Below, piece after piece: positions 31,852 through 41,303 of a DNA stretch of 64,000 nucleotides (its first letter is position 1; every line of letters starts with the position of its first letter). A model generated the notes under the pieces. It was not told where the DNA came from. It did not search any database and saw only the letters and a program-made list of their open reading frames with translations. This DNA comes from Trichosporon coremiiforme (Eukaryota; Basidiomycota; Tremellomycetes; Trichosporonales; Trichosporonaceae), in contig BCJJ01000008.1 in the NCBI GenBank assembly GCA_039545355.1, forward strand, positions 1,537,004 to 1,601,003, read 5' to 3'. Both the position numbers and the translations under genes were made by a program.

Positions 31852-33225
31852 CTAGACGACGACGACGTCTACATCGGCGGCACCGTGCCACGCGTGTCTC
31901 CACCCACACCGCCACTTGTCCGAGTTGAGCGCCTTACCCTCGGTCGTAGTCGCCATGCCACCAATATGGTCCATGACAATCCTCGACGAGATGAGCATCC
32001 TCTGCCCGTCCCTCCTTTCACACAAGGACCCCGGCGTACCCCTCAAACAGTCTTGCACGATCTGATCAGGGGCTCGGCGGTGCACGCCTGGCGGCAACCT
32101 GCTTGCGCTCCTCGAGTATTCCCGGAGAACAACTTGGAGCAGTGGCAAGTAGGAGCGGTGCATGATGAGCCCGGAGCCGCCGGTCCCGATGAATCCGGCT
32201 CGGATGCGGCCAAGTTCACGCTCGGACTCGAGTTCGGCCATTACTGTGGAGATAACGCCCCATGCCCCCGGACACAGTGGAAAGTCGTCTTCTGCGAGCA
32301 TGAGCCATTCCCCCCTCAGGCTATTTTCAGCCCATCGAAACGCCTCAGCGAGATGGAGGTAGTGGCCCCACTCATCTTCGCTGTGCTGGTCCTCGTCGAC
32401 GTAAAAGTTGTACCCCTTTTCTCTTAATGCCACGAAGGCGGCATGGTCTGTTGAGTGCGTGAACCCGTTCAGCGTGAGGTTGGAGTTGAGAAAGGGTGCG
32501 TAGCTGTCGACCGTCTTTTGGAGGATGGCGTCGCCGTTTTGGGGGCGCGGGAAGGAGAGGATCAGCACGTCGAGCGAGGTCGCCGGGAAGGGGAGTCGCA
32601 GTGGTGGGCGGAGGAATGAGGTGAGCGGGAGGGCGAGCGCGGCAAAAGCGAGAGCAACGAGCTGAGTGCGCAAAGGCCCTTGGCGGGGTTTCTCGACGAG
32701 TCGCTCCTGGACACCAGGGATCGCGGCGCGGAGGACAAGCACACTTATCGCTAGCCCGAGTGTGATGCCATAAGTCCACGGTCTTCGCTCCAGCAGCGCG
32801 AACCCGACAGCAGTAGCGAGGCTCCACTCATGCACCGGGTCGATGGCCTGCCACACGACCAATCCCGGTCCCCAACCAGTCATGGGTTCATAAAGCGCCC
32901 AATGACTGAAGAGTGCAGGGGCCGCCCAGCCCACACTCCGGGTGAGAAGGAAGCTGAGCGGGGCGCGGAGCAGGGCGACAGTCGACGTCGCGGCCCACAG
33001 CCATCCGAGGTTGGGCAGGGTGTAGAGGATAATGGCAAGCTGGAGGAGTTGGGAGAGGAGGTCGCCGAAATCAAGGGGAACGGCCCAGGGCGAAATAAAC
33101 AGCGCCATGTCGGTTTTGACGGGAGAGTAGGAGAGGTCGAGGCCGAGGAGGAACGCGGCCACCGTCGGCAGGACGACGACGAGGAGCGTGGCCGCCTCCG
33201 CTCGCGACAGCGAGCGTGGGAGCAT
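31852..33225 (-). CDS. Multi-pass membrane protein with a glycosyltransferase-like C-terminal domain
   Basis: From ATG 33225 (MLPRSLSRAEAATLLVVVLP) the frame gives 457 aa. The N-terminal half has about five or six hydrophobic segments (TLLVVVLPTVAAFLLGLDL, LLQLAIILYTLPNLGWLWA, YGITLGLAISVLVLRAAI, LVALAFAALALPLTSFL). The C-terminal half looks soluble: LDVLILSFPRPQNGDAI, FYVDEDQHSEDEWGHYLHLA, then GEWLMLAEDDFPLC and GFIGTGGSGLIMHRSYLPLL. The acidic EDD after a hydrophobic strand resembles the metal-binding motif of GT-A glycosyltransferases, including the GPI side-chain enzyme PGAP4, which also pairs membrane segments with such a domain. I cannot name the family with confidence. The frame is open upstream to 33417, but those residues are Cys/Trp-rich and probably leader. 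The protein ends in an Asp/Val repeat (ADVDVVVV) encoded by cgacgacga units. Confidence 0.65.
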   Translation of the reverse strand: MLPRSLSRAEAATLLVVVLPTVAAFLLGLDLSYSPVKTDMALFISPWAVPLDFGDLLSQLLQLAIILYTLPNLGWLWAATSTVALLRAPLSFLLTRSVGWAAPALFSHWALYEPMTGWGPGLVVWQAIDPVHEWSLATAVGFALLERRPWTYGITLGLAISVLVLRAAIPGVQERLVEKPRQGPLRTQLVALAFAALALPLTSFLRPPLRLPFPATSLDVLILSFPRPQNGDAILQKTVDSYAPFLNSNLTLNGFTHSTDHAAFVALREKGYNFYVDEDQHSEDEWGHYLHLAEAFRWAENSLRGEWLMLAEDDFPLCPGAWGVISTVMAELESERELGRIRAGFIGTGGSGLIMHRSYLPLLQVVLREYSRSASRLPPGVHRRAPDQIVQDCLRGTPGSLCERRDGQRMLISSRIVMDHIGGMATTTEGKALNSDKWRCGWRHAWHGAADVDVVVV

Positions 33226-34249
33226 GGTGATGCCGAGTTGTTCAAAGATGCACAATGCAGACAGAGATGCACATGCATGGATTGGCCACCATCCTGATTC
33301 GCGGCCACACCAACACACTTCTCTGGGCAAGAGCCAAGACCAAAGACAGATCCGTGCGGTGCTTGCTTGGCAGTACCTACGCCACCCGCAGTGCTCATAG
33401 CACCACATCCAGCACACCCGTCCTATATCCTAGCAACCTGCCAGCATACCTCAGCGGTCTAGCGGGCATCGGTCAGGAGGCTAGCGGGCATCGGTCAGGA
33501 GGCCATAACTTGTGCATTCAGTCGCACGTTAAAGTCTTCCGTATTCCAGCAGGTCATTGGAGCAAGATGCTTGTGACAGGCACAAGCGGAGCCCGCGGAA
33601 GTGTTCCTCGCTGCGCTATCCCACAACAGCTCGCTTCGGCATCTGCACCGTTGTACCTGTTGTAGCCAACACTCGGCGATCCATGCGACGTTCTGAACAC
33701 ATATTGCGTAAACTAGGACGCCGGAGGGCTGAGAGTTTGGTTCTTATAATTATGGCCGCGCGAGGATGGAGGGTTTGTGGCCAGGGCAGTTGTGCATTGG
33801 CCGTCGAACCAAAATGACGGCCCGGCATGTACGCGAATGCAAAGTTGGTGCATTCTCGTATGCATGGCGTGCACAACGGAAAAGCGTAATAAGCTCTGCA
33901 CGTCGTTTACCTCATTCTAAGATCTGAAGAGGACAGGGAACGGAACGCCCCAACCAACGCCCTGCGCACGGACGCCGAGAAATCGTGACGCCGCGAGTCC
34001 GAAACCCAGCCGCCGTCAGCGGCTCGATATTCTGGTTACTTCTGGCAGCGCTAGGTATATCCTTTGCTCCCCCTCCCGCCCCCGGGGCGTCTTTGGGACT
34101 GTCTCGTCTCCGTTGGAACTTGGAGAACGTTCACGCACGGGCGCACGGGGCTGCTTGCACGCTCAATCGGGGGTCGCGAATACTGGATCCCGGCGACGGT
34201 CTGCGGAACCAGAACCTGCAATCCATCTAATCTCTATCCTCTATCTCTT
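33226..34249. other. Intergenic region with a 22-bp direct duplication
   Basis: About 1 kb between the membrane protein's promoter side and the 3' end of the first alcohol dehydrogenase. It contains the 22-bp duplication at 33459-33502. No gene was recognised. Confidence 0.45.
33459..33502. repeat. 22-bp tandem duplication (ctagcgggcatcggtcagg plus agg)
   Basis: Two perfect adjacent 22-bp copies, about 235 bp upstream of the membrane protein's start codon. Confidence 0.9.
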
Positions 34250-35408
34250 CTACATGACAAACACAGTCTTGCCGATTTCTCCCTTCTCAAAGCGCGTGTA
34301 GTACTCGGGCGCCTCGTCGATGCTCACTCTATGCTGGACAAAGCTCCTGAACAACTCCAAGTTGTTCTTGAGCACATTCATAGCGGCGGGGAAGAACGTC
34401 CTTACACTGCAGCGGCCAAACTGCATACGGACGTTCTTGTCGTAAAACTTCTCGGCTGAAACACTCAGAGGGGCATTGTGCACGCCCACGCTCGAAACGG
34501 CACCATACGGCCGGACGAGCTCGAGCGCGTCGGCTACGGCGGACGGGTGGCCGACGACCTCGAGGACGGCGTCGGCGCCCCGGCCCTCGGTTGCCTTGGA
34601 GAGCACTTCGCGGAGTTCCGGCAGCGGCAGGGCTATGGCACCATGCTTCTCGGCCGCGGGGAGACGGGACGCATTCAAGTCCGTAGCGTATACGGTCTCG
34701 AAGACAGTTTTGGCGCTGCTGATGGCGCAAAGGCCGACGGGTCCGCATCCGAGCACGACGGCGATGCCAGCCTTGGGCGCCGTGCCCTTCTCGGCATCAG
34801 CCAGCGTCCACTGCTGCCCCGTCAGCCACCCATCATCCAGCAAACGGCGGGCGTTGAACGCGGCTGAGTACCCCGTCGGCAAGATATCCGTCAGAAGCAG
34901 CGCCATCTCCTCAGGCAAGTCAGAGGGGAGAGGGTACAAGTCCGCGTCCGCCTCGTGCACGAGGAAGTACTCGGCTTGCCCCCCCGAAAGGCAGTAGTTG
35001 TCCTTACACCTGGACGTCCACCCGCGCTCGCAGAAGTAGCACGCGCCGCACGAGTTCGAGAACGGACACAAGACACGGTCGCCGATTTTGAAGTTGCGCA
35101 CGCCCGGGCCAGCGGCGACGATCTCGCCGCATACTTCGTGCCCCATGGGACCGCCGGGTTCGAGGCCGCGGTAAGCGTGCAGGTCGGAGCCTGCTATGAG
35201 CTGCTTGCACTGGTCGAGTGACATCTATGTGTCCAAGAGGGAAGAGAGAGGTGAGAGGGGGAAAGGAGAGTGGAGGTCAGAGGTCCAACTTACCGCACAA
35301 GCCCGCAGTCGACACCTTGATGATGACGTCGCCGTCGCGCTCGATCTCGGGCCGGGGTACGTCACGCACCTCGACTGTGAACGGGGCGGTGCACACGACT
35401 TGCTTCAT
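34250..35408 (-). CDS. Zinc-dependent medium-chain alcohol/polyol dehydrogenase (paralogue A)
   Basis: Two exons (35408-35294, 35190-34250; 103-nt intron) give 351 aa, a standard medium-chain dehydrogenase length. Catalytic zinc ligands appear in CGSDLHAY and PMGHEVCGEIV. The structural zinc loop is CGACYFCERGWTSRC (four cysteines spaced C-x2-C-x2-C-x7-C). The cofactor fold is VVLGCGPVGLCAI. The C-terminal domain has RGADAVLEVVGHPSAV and FGRCSVRTFFPAAM. The spacing resembles sorbitol-, threonine- and glutathione-independent formaldehyde-dehydrogenase-like enzymes. The product should oxidise an alcohol or polyol with NAD(P) in the cytosol; no targeting signal is visible. The intron splits the zinc-binding CG|SD motif at the same place as in the second paralogue at 38779-40413. 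Substrate is unknown. Confidence 0.9.
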
Positions 35409-35898
35409 GGTGTTGTTGAGTGGATTGGAAGTCGAAACGTCGAAAAGTCGTAATCAGGATGGGCTGTCGAACATCGGTTCGTAAGCATCGGCTTTGCCCC
35501 GGTTATCTCGTCCGCGGGACTCGCCCATGATGGTTTCATCGTAGGCCGGATCTTCGACGCCTCGTTAGCCACTGTCTAGTACAAGTGCTTGTGGCGTTAT
35601 CCGCGGGGCCAGTACGGGTTCACTGAACGGGCACTCTTGCGGACGCCCCCAGGAGGGGGTAGTAGGTGGGAAACAACTTTTTGCATGCCGTACGCGCGAG
35701 CGCGCCACTGGCGTTCTCCTGCATAACGCTGCAGCGAGAGGAGCGTGTTGATGTGCAGTGAGAAGGTTCAGACTACTGTAACAAGATGACCAAACGATGT
35801 GCCTAGATAATGGGGTCAGGTTGACTCAACCACCCGACGACGAGGAGCACTGATATCACTGACTGACTGACACTGTACCGCACAACACCTCATCCACA
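35409..35898. promoter_or_regulatory. Upstream region of dehydrogenase A and of the unresolved gene at 35899
   Basis: 490 bp between divergent starts. It contains gccccggttatctcgtccgc- and gatatcactgactgactgac-type stretches but no site I can name. Confidence 0.35.
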
Positions 35899-36879
35899 AT
35901 GACCTCCCCCAAATCCCTCCTCCCCCTCCCCCCTCCAGACCCAACAGACACACTGATCCAGCACGAGAAACAGCACAATCAGATCCACATCCACAACCTA
36001 GCCAAGGATACCCCGGGGACTTCCCAGTCGGGAGGGAAGTCTATGGATTATACACAGGGAGTCGTCGGAACCCTCGAGGGAATGCTGTCTGACCGCGTAT
36101 CCGTGCCATGACCCACGACTGGGCCGAGGTCTTCACCACGGATCCACGGGGACTGCATGGCAGCGAGACGCTACCTTGGATGGCCTAGACCGAGAAAGAT
36201 GGGCATCGCACCTTCACCAGGAAGAACAGGGAGATCCTGAACGAGTACGCCAGAAATCCTGAGAAGTTCAAGCAGATGAATGAGCGTAAGTGAGTTGATA
36301 ATGATGATTGGGGTTTAGGACTGACACCAGACCGCCGAGAAAGAGCGAAAGGATACTCAATGTGTCCCGAGAGGCAGGGGCGCCGTTCAGCAGGCAGAAC
36401 GAAGAGGAACATGCGTTGAAGGGATTCGTGGACGAGCTGAAGCGGGTCAAAGATGCTAATGCCACGGTGTTGGCGGCGAGCTTCACCCCGCAGACGGCTG
36501 TCATCACTGTCGATGCCCCCAAAGGTCTGTAGCACCCCATGTATCTTAGCAGTCAAAGAGTGCGAAGGCAACAAGACGCTTCCTATAGGAGGACTCGGTC
36601 ACGCCATCGATGACCCCCCCCCCCCCCCCCCCCCGAGATCGAGATCGAGGACAGTCCAAACGGCTTCCTAGGAGACTTTGCACGATGCGAAGGGCTTTCG
36701 CCGTCTTGTCGCCTTCGGCGCTTACAGTAGAGAAGTGGAGGACAGTGGCCGTCGCCCCAGACGGCACACGCCATGATGAGCAGGCCACGGCATCGCTGCA
36801 CCGTGGCGTCGACAATCCCGAGGCGACCCCTCCCTGGCTCGACTTGGCCAGTCTGAACCTAGTTAAGAATTGCACGTGA
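35899..36879 (+). pseudogene. Unresolved, possibly decayed multi-exon gene with a C21 tract
   Basis: A frame from ATG 35899 (MTSPKSLLPLPPPDPTDTLI) reaches LEGMLSDR. It can be spliced (GTATCC donor near 36096, CTAG acceptor before 36189) to TEKDGHRTFTRKNREILNEY and NPEKFKQMNE, which ends at a GTAAGT donor. The next good coding block (SREAGAPFSRQNEEEHALKG, ATVLAASFTPQTAVITVDAP) is one base out of phase with every acceptor I tried. A short intron then leads to KECEGNKTLPIGGLGHAID and a run of 21 C at 36614-36634. After the run, protein-like sequence (EIEIEDSPNGFLGDFARC) appears in another frame. The pieces look like one real protein broken by indels, or a gene whose homopolymer is mis-sequenced. 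No family was recognised. Confidence 0.3.
36614..36634. repeat. Homopolymer run of 21 C
   Basis: The longest homopolymer in the window. It lies inside apparent coding sequence, where a change in length would switch the frame. Confidence 0.95.
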
Positions 36880-37383
36880 CGTTTGCCATGTGCGGCGACC
36901 AACCACCCTGGTGTTATTGCCGCTGGGGGGCGCACCGTTCCTTGCGCGCCCTGCGGCCCTGCTTTCAGCGGCGGGGGGAGCCAGTGAGAGGGCCACGGAG
37001 TATTTTTCCCCGCGTTCGGCGCGAGACACAACGCAGCCATGCATGGCAAGCACGCCAGGCGCGCTATTCTTGGTCAGCAGAGGGACTTCTACTCCCAAAC
37101 CCCATCCACGGTTGATTTCGGATGACCTCGGCTCGAGTCAGTAACGAACAGCTGACGGGGCTAAAGGGGACGGGGGGAGATATGACCCGTGCGGTGCGTG
37201 CTTCAGGACTCTCCGATTCGGGCCCCCACTCCTGGCCGCACTTCGGCTTCTACGGTGATCACCTGCGGCACAAATGCGGTCACCCGCGGACATGGACCAT
37301 AAATAAACCCGGCGTCTGGGCGGCCTCCACCCTCCCTTGAACGGCAGCTGTCCGAGCTCCTCCTTCCTACGACAACTCTACTC
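36880..37383. promoter_or_regulatory. Promoter region of the HPP-family gene
   Basis: About 500 bp. A TATA-like ataaataaa near 37300 lies some 85 bp upstream of the HPP ATG at 37384. A palindrome-like gatcacctgcggc block is near 37257. No gene was recognised. Confidence 0.4.
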
Positions 37384-38545
37384 ATGACGCTCGACAAGCT
37401 CCGCATGTCCCACTCACCACCTCCGCCGAAGCCTGCACCGGCGCCAGCGACGGCAGCGCCAGCGGCCAAACATGGTCCGGTCACCGTCCATCGCGACTTC
37501 AGGACGTACCTGCCCCCGATCGTCTCCCGCTTCCTCGGCTACAAGCAACACCCTCTCCGTCCCCTGCCCATCCCCCCATTCTCCTGGCTCTCAAAGATTC
37601 CCCTCAAGTACGAAGTCTGGGGCCTCGGTCTCATCGCGTCCTTCGTGGGCATCGTACTCGTCGAGCTCGTCATGGCTACAGCCTTCGCGGACCAGGACAT
37701 CCTTCTCATCGTCGCGTCTTTCGGAGCCAGCGCCGTGCTGATCTACGGCACTATCGAGTCCCCCCTCGCTCAGCCGAGACATTTCCTCGGCGGACACGTT
37801 ATTGCAGCCATCTTGGGAGTTGCGATCACGCGCCTCTTCCGGAAAGCGAGCAACTACGAGCTGCACGACACGACGCACGCGGGCGAGCTGCGTCATGTCG
37901 TGTGGCTCAACGGCGCGCTTAGCATGAGTGTCACCCTCACCGTGATGCAGATTACGGGCACCGTTCACCCGCCGTAAGTTACCCGCCGACGCAACCGAAG
38001 CTTGCCGAGAAGCTTGCCGAGATCGAGATCAAACTGACAGCTCTAGGGCCGGTGCGACAGCGCTCATCGCCTCAGTGCAACCAGCCGCCGTCAACATGTC
38101 CTGGCACTTCATCTACATTGTCCTGATCAGTGCTCTGCTCATGCTCGGCTGGGCCATGATCATCAACAACGTCGGCCGGCGCAGGTACCCGACCTACTGG
38201 CTCAGCGGCAGCACGGTGTTTGTCAAGCCACCACGGAAGCTCGACCCTGAGGCTGGCCTGACTCCTTCCACTGCCGATGGTGGCCCCTCCGAGGCGTCCA
38301 CGGAGGGCTCGACTGTCAACGGAGGCGTGGGTGGGCTGGAGAGGCTGCAGCGCATGACGACCGATGAGATCATGATGGCCGCGATCGAGGGACGCAACGA
38401 CGGCATGGAGCGGATGGTCCGGAGCCTGAGTCGGGAGGGTCCAGGCATACGGGTCAGCCAGGACGAGGTGGAGATGGCCGCTATTGAGGGGCGGAATGAT
38501 GGCATGCAGCGCCTCGTGAGGAGTCTGAGCCGCGAGAGGCCGTAG
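37384..38545 (+). CDS. HPP-family integral membrane protein
   Basis: Two exons (37384-37973, 38047-38545; 73-nt intron) encode 362 aa. A Pro/Ala-rich N-terminus leads into four or five membrane segments: LGLIASFVGIVLVELVMATA, DILLIVASFGASAVLIYG, HVIAAILGVAI, MSVTLTVMQITGTVHPP, HFIYIVLISALLMLGWAMII. The intron falls in the signature motif, which reads HPPAGATALIA when spliced and identifies the HPP family. Bacterial and plant members include nitrite transporters of plastids; fungal members are uncharacterised. SPLAQPRHFLGGHVI is another conserved block. The cytosolic tail carries two tandem copies of a 33-residue unit (separate entry). The gene lies between two paralogous dehydrogenases on the opposite strand. 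Confidence 0.88.
38363..38545 (+). repeat. Tandem 33-residue duplication in the HPP protein tail
   Basis: The protein units DEIMMAAIEGRNDGMERMVR and DEVEMAAIEGRNDGMQRLVR begin 99 bp apart and each run on into a RSLSRE stretch, so the last 60 residues are two near-identical helical units. Confidence 0.85.
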
Positions 38546-38778
38546 TGGCCGAAGGAAGATGCTTTCTGTAGAACCAAGAACAACCCATGTGTGGGTTATT
38601 ATATAATAAGCATGGATGATATAATCACGTCTCGGTAAACTTGTTCACATATTTTGCATTCGAGAAACGACTGAGACTTCCGAAAATCCTTCTCTGCACA
38701 GAGACGCTCTTCATCACCTTACGAAGAGCGCCCCCGCGCCCCCGCGCCAGCGCGTCACCTCGCTACGCTCGGCAAGGC

Positions 38779-40413
38779 CTACTCAAAGACAAACGCCGTC
38801 TTTGCAATCTTATTCTTCTCAAACATCTCATAGTACTCCGGTGCCTTGTCGACGCTGACTTCGTGCTCGACAAAGCTCTCGAACAGGTCCACATTGTCCT
38901 TGAGCACCTGCATGGCCGCCGGAGTGTATGTGCGGACGGCGCAGCGTCCAAAGATCAGCTTCAGGTTCTTCCCGTACAGCGTCAGGCCGGGGACCGTGAC
39001 GTCGTGCGTGTGCAGGCCGCAGCTGGCCACGGTACCGTAGGGCCGGACGGCGTCGATGGCCGTGTCGAGGGCGCTCTGGTGTCCGACGACTTCGCACGCC
39101 GCGTCAGCGCCGCGTCCCTCCGTCGCCTTCAGGACGGCCTCCTTCAGCTCCCCGGGGGGGAGGGCGATCGCGCCGTGCTTCTTCGCCGCCTCGAGACGGT
39201 GCGGCGCCAGGTCGGTCGCGAACACGGTCTCGAACATGGTCTTGGCGCATGTGATGGCGCAGAGGCCGACGGGGCCGCACCCGACAACGACGCACACGCC
39301 CTTCTTACCCTCCGGCTGCACCACCGTGCCGTCCAGAGACTGCGAGGGGATCTGCCCGTCGTCCATCCCGTGTCTGGCCTGGTAGGCGACGTAGTAGCCA
39401 GTCGGGATGATGTCGGCCATCAACAGCATGAGCTTCTCGGGCACCTCGGGAGGCGCGTGGTACAGCGACGCTTCGCCCTCGGGGATGCGGACGTACTCGG
39501 CCTGGCAACCTACAGGTCAGCGAGCGAGCCGGAGGCGAGTGAGCGTAGCTTCGTGGGACTCATGGGGGCAATTGGACCCGAAGCAGCGTTACTTACCAGG
39601 AGTCGCCGCGGTGCCGAGTAGCTGGCCGCCGCCATTACAGCGCGCCGTGTATCCCTTGTCGCAGTAGTGGCACTTGCCGCAGGAAGTCGAGAAGGGCGAG
39701 ATGACAATGTCCTAAACGTTAGCGACAGCGAGCGACAGCGAGCGAGGTCAGCTGGCGCCAGGTCTGATCCTCCCTTCCTCTGTGTTCCCACCGCATGTCC
39801 GCATAGCTGATGACCAGGGACATGTGAGGGGGAAGAAGGGGAAAGGATTAGACACGCTCCGGCCCCTGTCGGCGCCTCCACTTACTCCAGGCTTGAAGCT
39901 CTTGACGCCCTTGCCGACCTGGACGACGGTGCCGAGGATCTCGTGCCCGATCGTGATCCCGTCGCAGCCCGGCTGATGCCCGCGGTAGATGTGGAGGTCG
40001 GAGCCTGCTTTGTTAGCCAGAGCCGCCGGATCCGCAGGCGAAGGCGGCGGGGGCTGGATCGAGCTGCTCTTCTGTTGTGCCCCTCAATCTCTGCTTGATC
40101 ATCGTAGTCGACGATACGAGGTTCTCGAGGATCATCCCAAGTCCGAGGACGGAGGACGATGGTCTGCTGACCTCCGCATTTCCGACCGACCTCGGGAAAC
40201 ATACCAAATCATGTACAACATCTCTCAAACTGTCCTGGCTGCCCTCGCCTCCGGCTCGGCCGGCTCGTACTCACCACAAAGGCCGGCCAACTTCGTCTTG
40301 ACGATAACGTCGTTGTCCTCCTTGATCTCCGGGGTGGGCACCTCCTTGACGACGACCTTGTACGGCGCCTCGAGGACTACAGCCTTCATTGTTTTGGGGA
40401 TGTCGACGGTCAT
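38779..40413 (-). CDS. Zinc-dependent medium-chain alcohol/polyol dehydrogenase (paralogue B)
   Basis: Four exons (40413-40275, 40004-39886, 39711-39597, 39509-38779) join in phase to 367 aa. It starts MTVDIPKTMKAVVLEAPYKV; an internal ATG at 40389 is also possible. Zinc and cofactor motifs are CGSDLHIY, ITIGHEILGTVVQVG, the structural loop CGKCHYCDKGYTARC, and VVVGCGPVGLCAI. The C-terminal half (LKATEGRGADAACEVVGHQS, FGRCAVRTYTPAAMQVLK, APEYYEMFEKNKIAKTAFVF) closely parallels paralogue A at 34250-35408, so the two probably arose by duplication. Its introns are longer (270, 174 and 87 nt) than most here. The first intron position, inside CG|SD, is shared with paralogue A. The exact substrate is unknown; polyol or sugar-alcohol oxidation is the family default. 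Confidence 0.9.
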
Positions 40414-41303
40414 GGTGAGCGGAGCGAGCACTCTATTAGATGCTAGCGGAGCGACTGAAGCTTAGTTGTGAGTTGAAGAGCGAGCGGAGCAAGCTGGTCG
40501 TGGGAGCTGGCTCAAGGTCGGACGGATAGTCGTCGCGATGTGAGGCTGGGGGTTAGGTAGCCAGAGTGGGAGGAATGAAGATGAGAACAAGAGCAAGATG
40601 CCTCGTGCATCGTGCACCGTGTGGGGAACGCACGCGCTAGATCAAGCAGCTGACCTCGGGCAGGCGGAACACGAAGGTGGGCTAGTGATCGGCTGGGCGT
40701 GGGATTGGGGGCGCGTACGGCAGGAAGGTACGTCGGCATCCACCGATCCGCTTATCAACCGGGGATCGGGTACTGACTTTCCGGCGCGAGGGGCCGCCCA
40801 CGACTGTCCGTCTCTCTGGGTGTCCAACCAGCCACCACACATCGAGCACCTGTCTTGGTAACACGCGGCAGCCACTGCAGCAGCCGTCCAATGCATGATC
40901 AAACTCACCGAGCTCTTGGAAGTTGGCTGAGACATCTCGAGACATCTTTGCGTATGCACAGCCTGGGCGGTGTTGTCCACTCCTCTCATTCATCGCTCTC
41001 TCCGCACCAACAAGTCTGCGGACGCTCACTCGCTGCGCTCGTTCGCGCCTCGCACTCATCGTGGACACTCTGCATGCCCGGTCCAGCGCCTGCGGGACAC
41101 TTCTGCTATTGATACGTGGAGAAAACTAAAGTAATATAAACTGAAAGTTTAAAGAATCGGGCATACCCAAGTGAGCCTGCCATCGTGAGAGACGGCAGGA
41201 GACATCGCCGAAGGGGATCACGACTGTGGGAACAACGAAGGAACGAAGGGATAACGAAGGTGGTGATAGTGTTACGTTTTGTTGGGGAATGAAGGAGGCA
41301 TGT
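40414..41303. other. Intergenic region upstream of dehydrogenase B and downstream of the MSB1-like gene
   Basis: 890 bp hold the promoter of paralogue B and the 3' end of the MSB1-like transcript. A repeated gagcgga/agcgagc motif occurs next to the dehydrogenase start (40415-40500). No gene was recognised. Confidence 0.45.
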
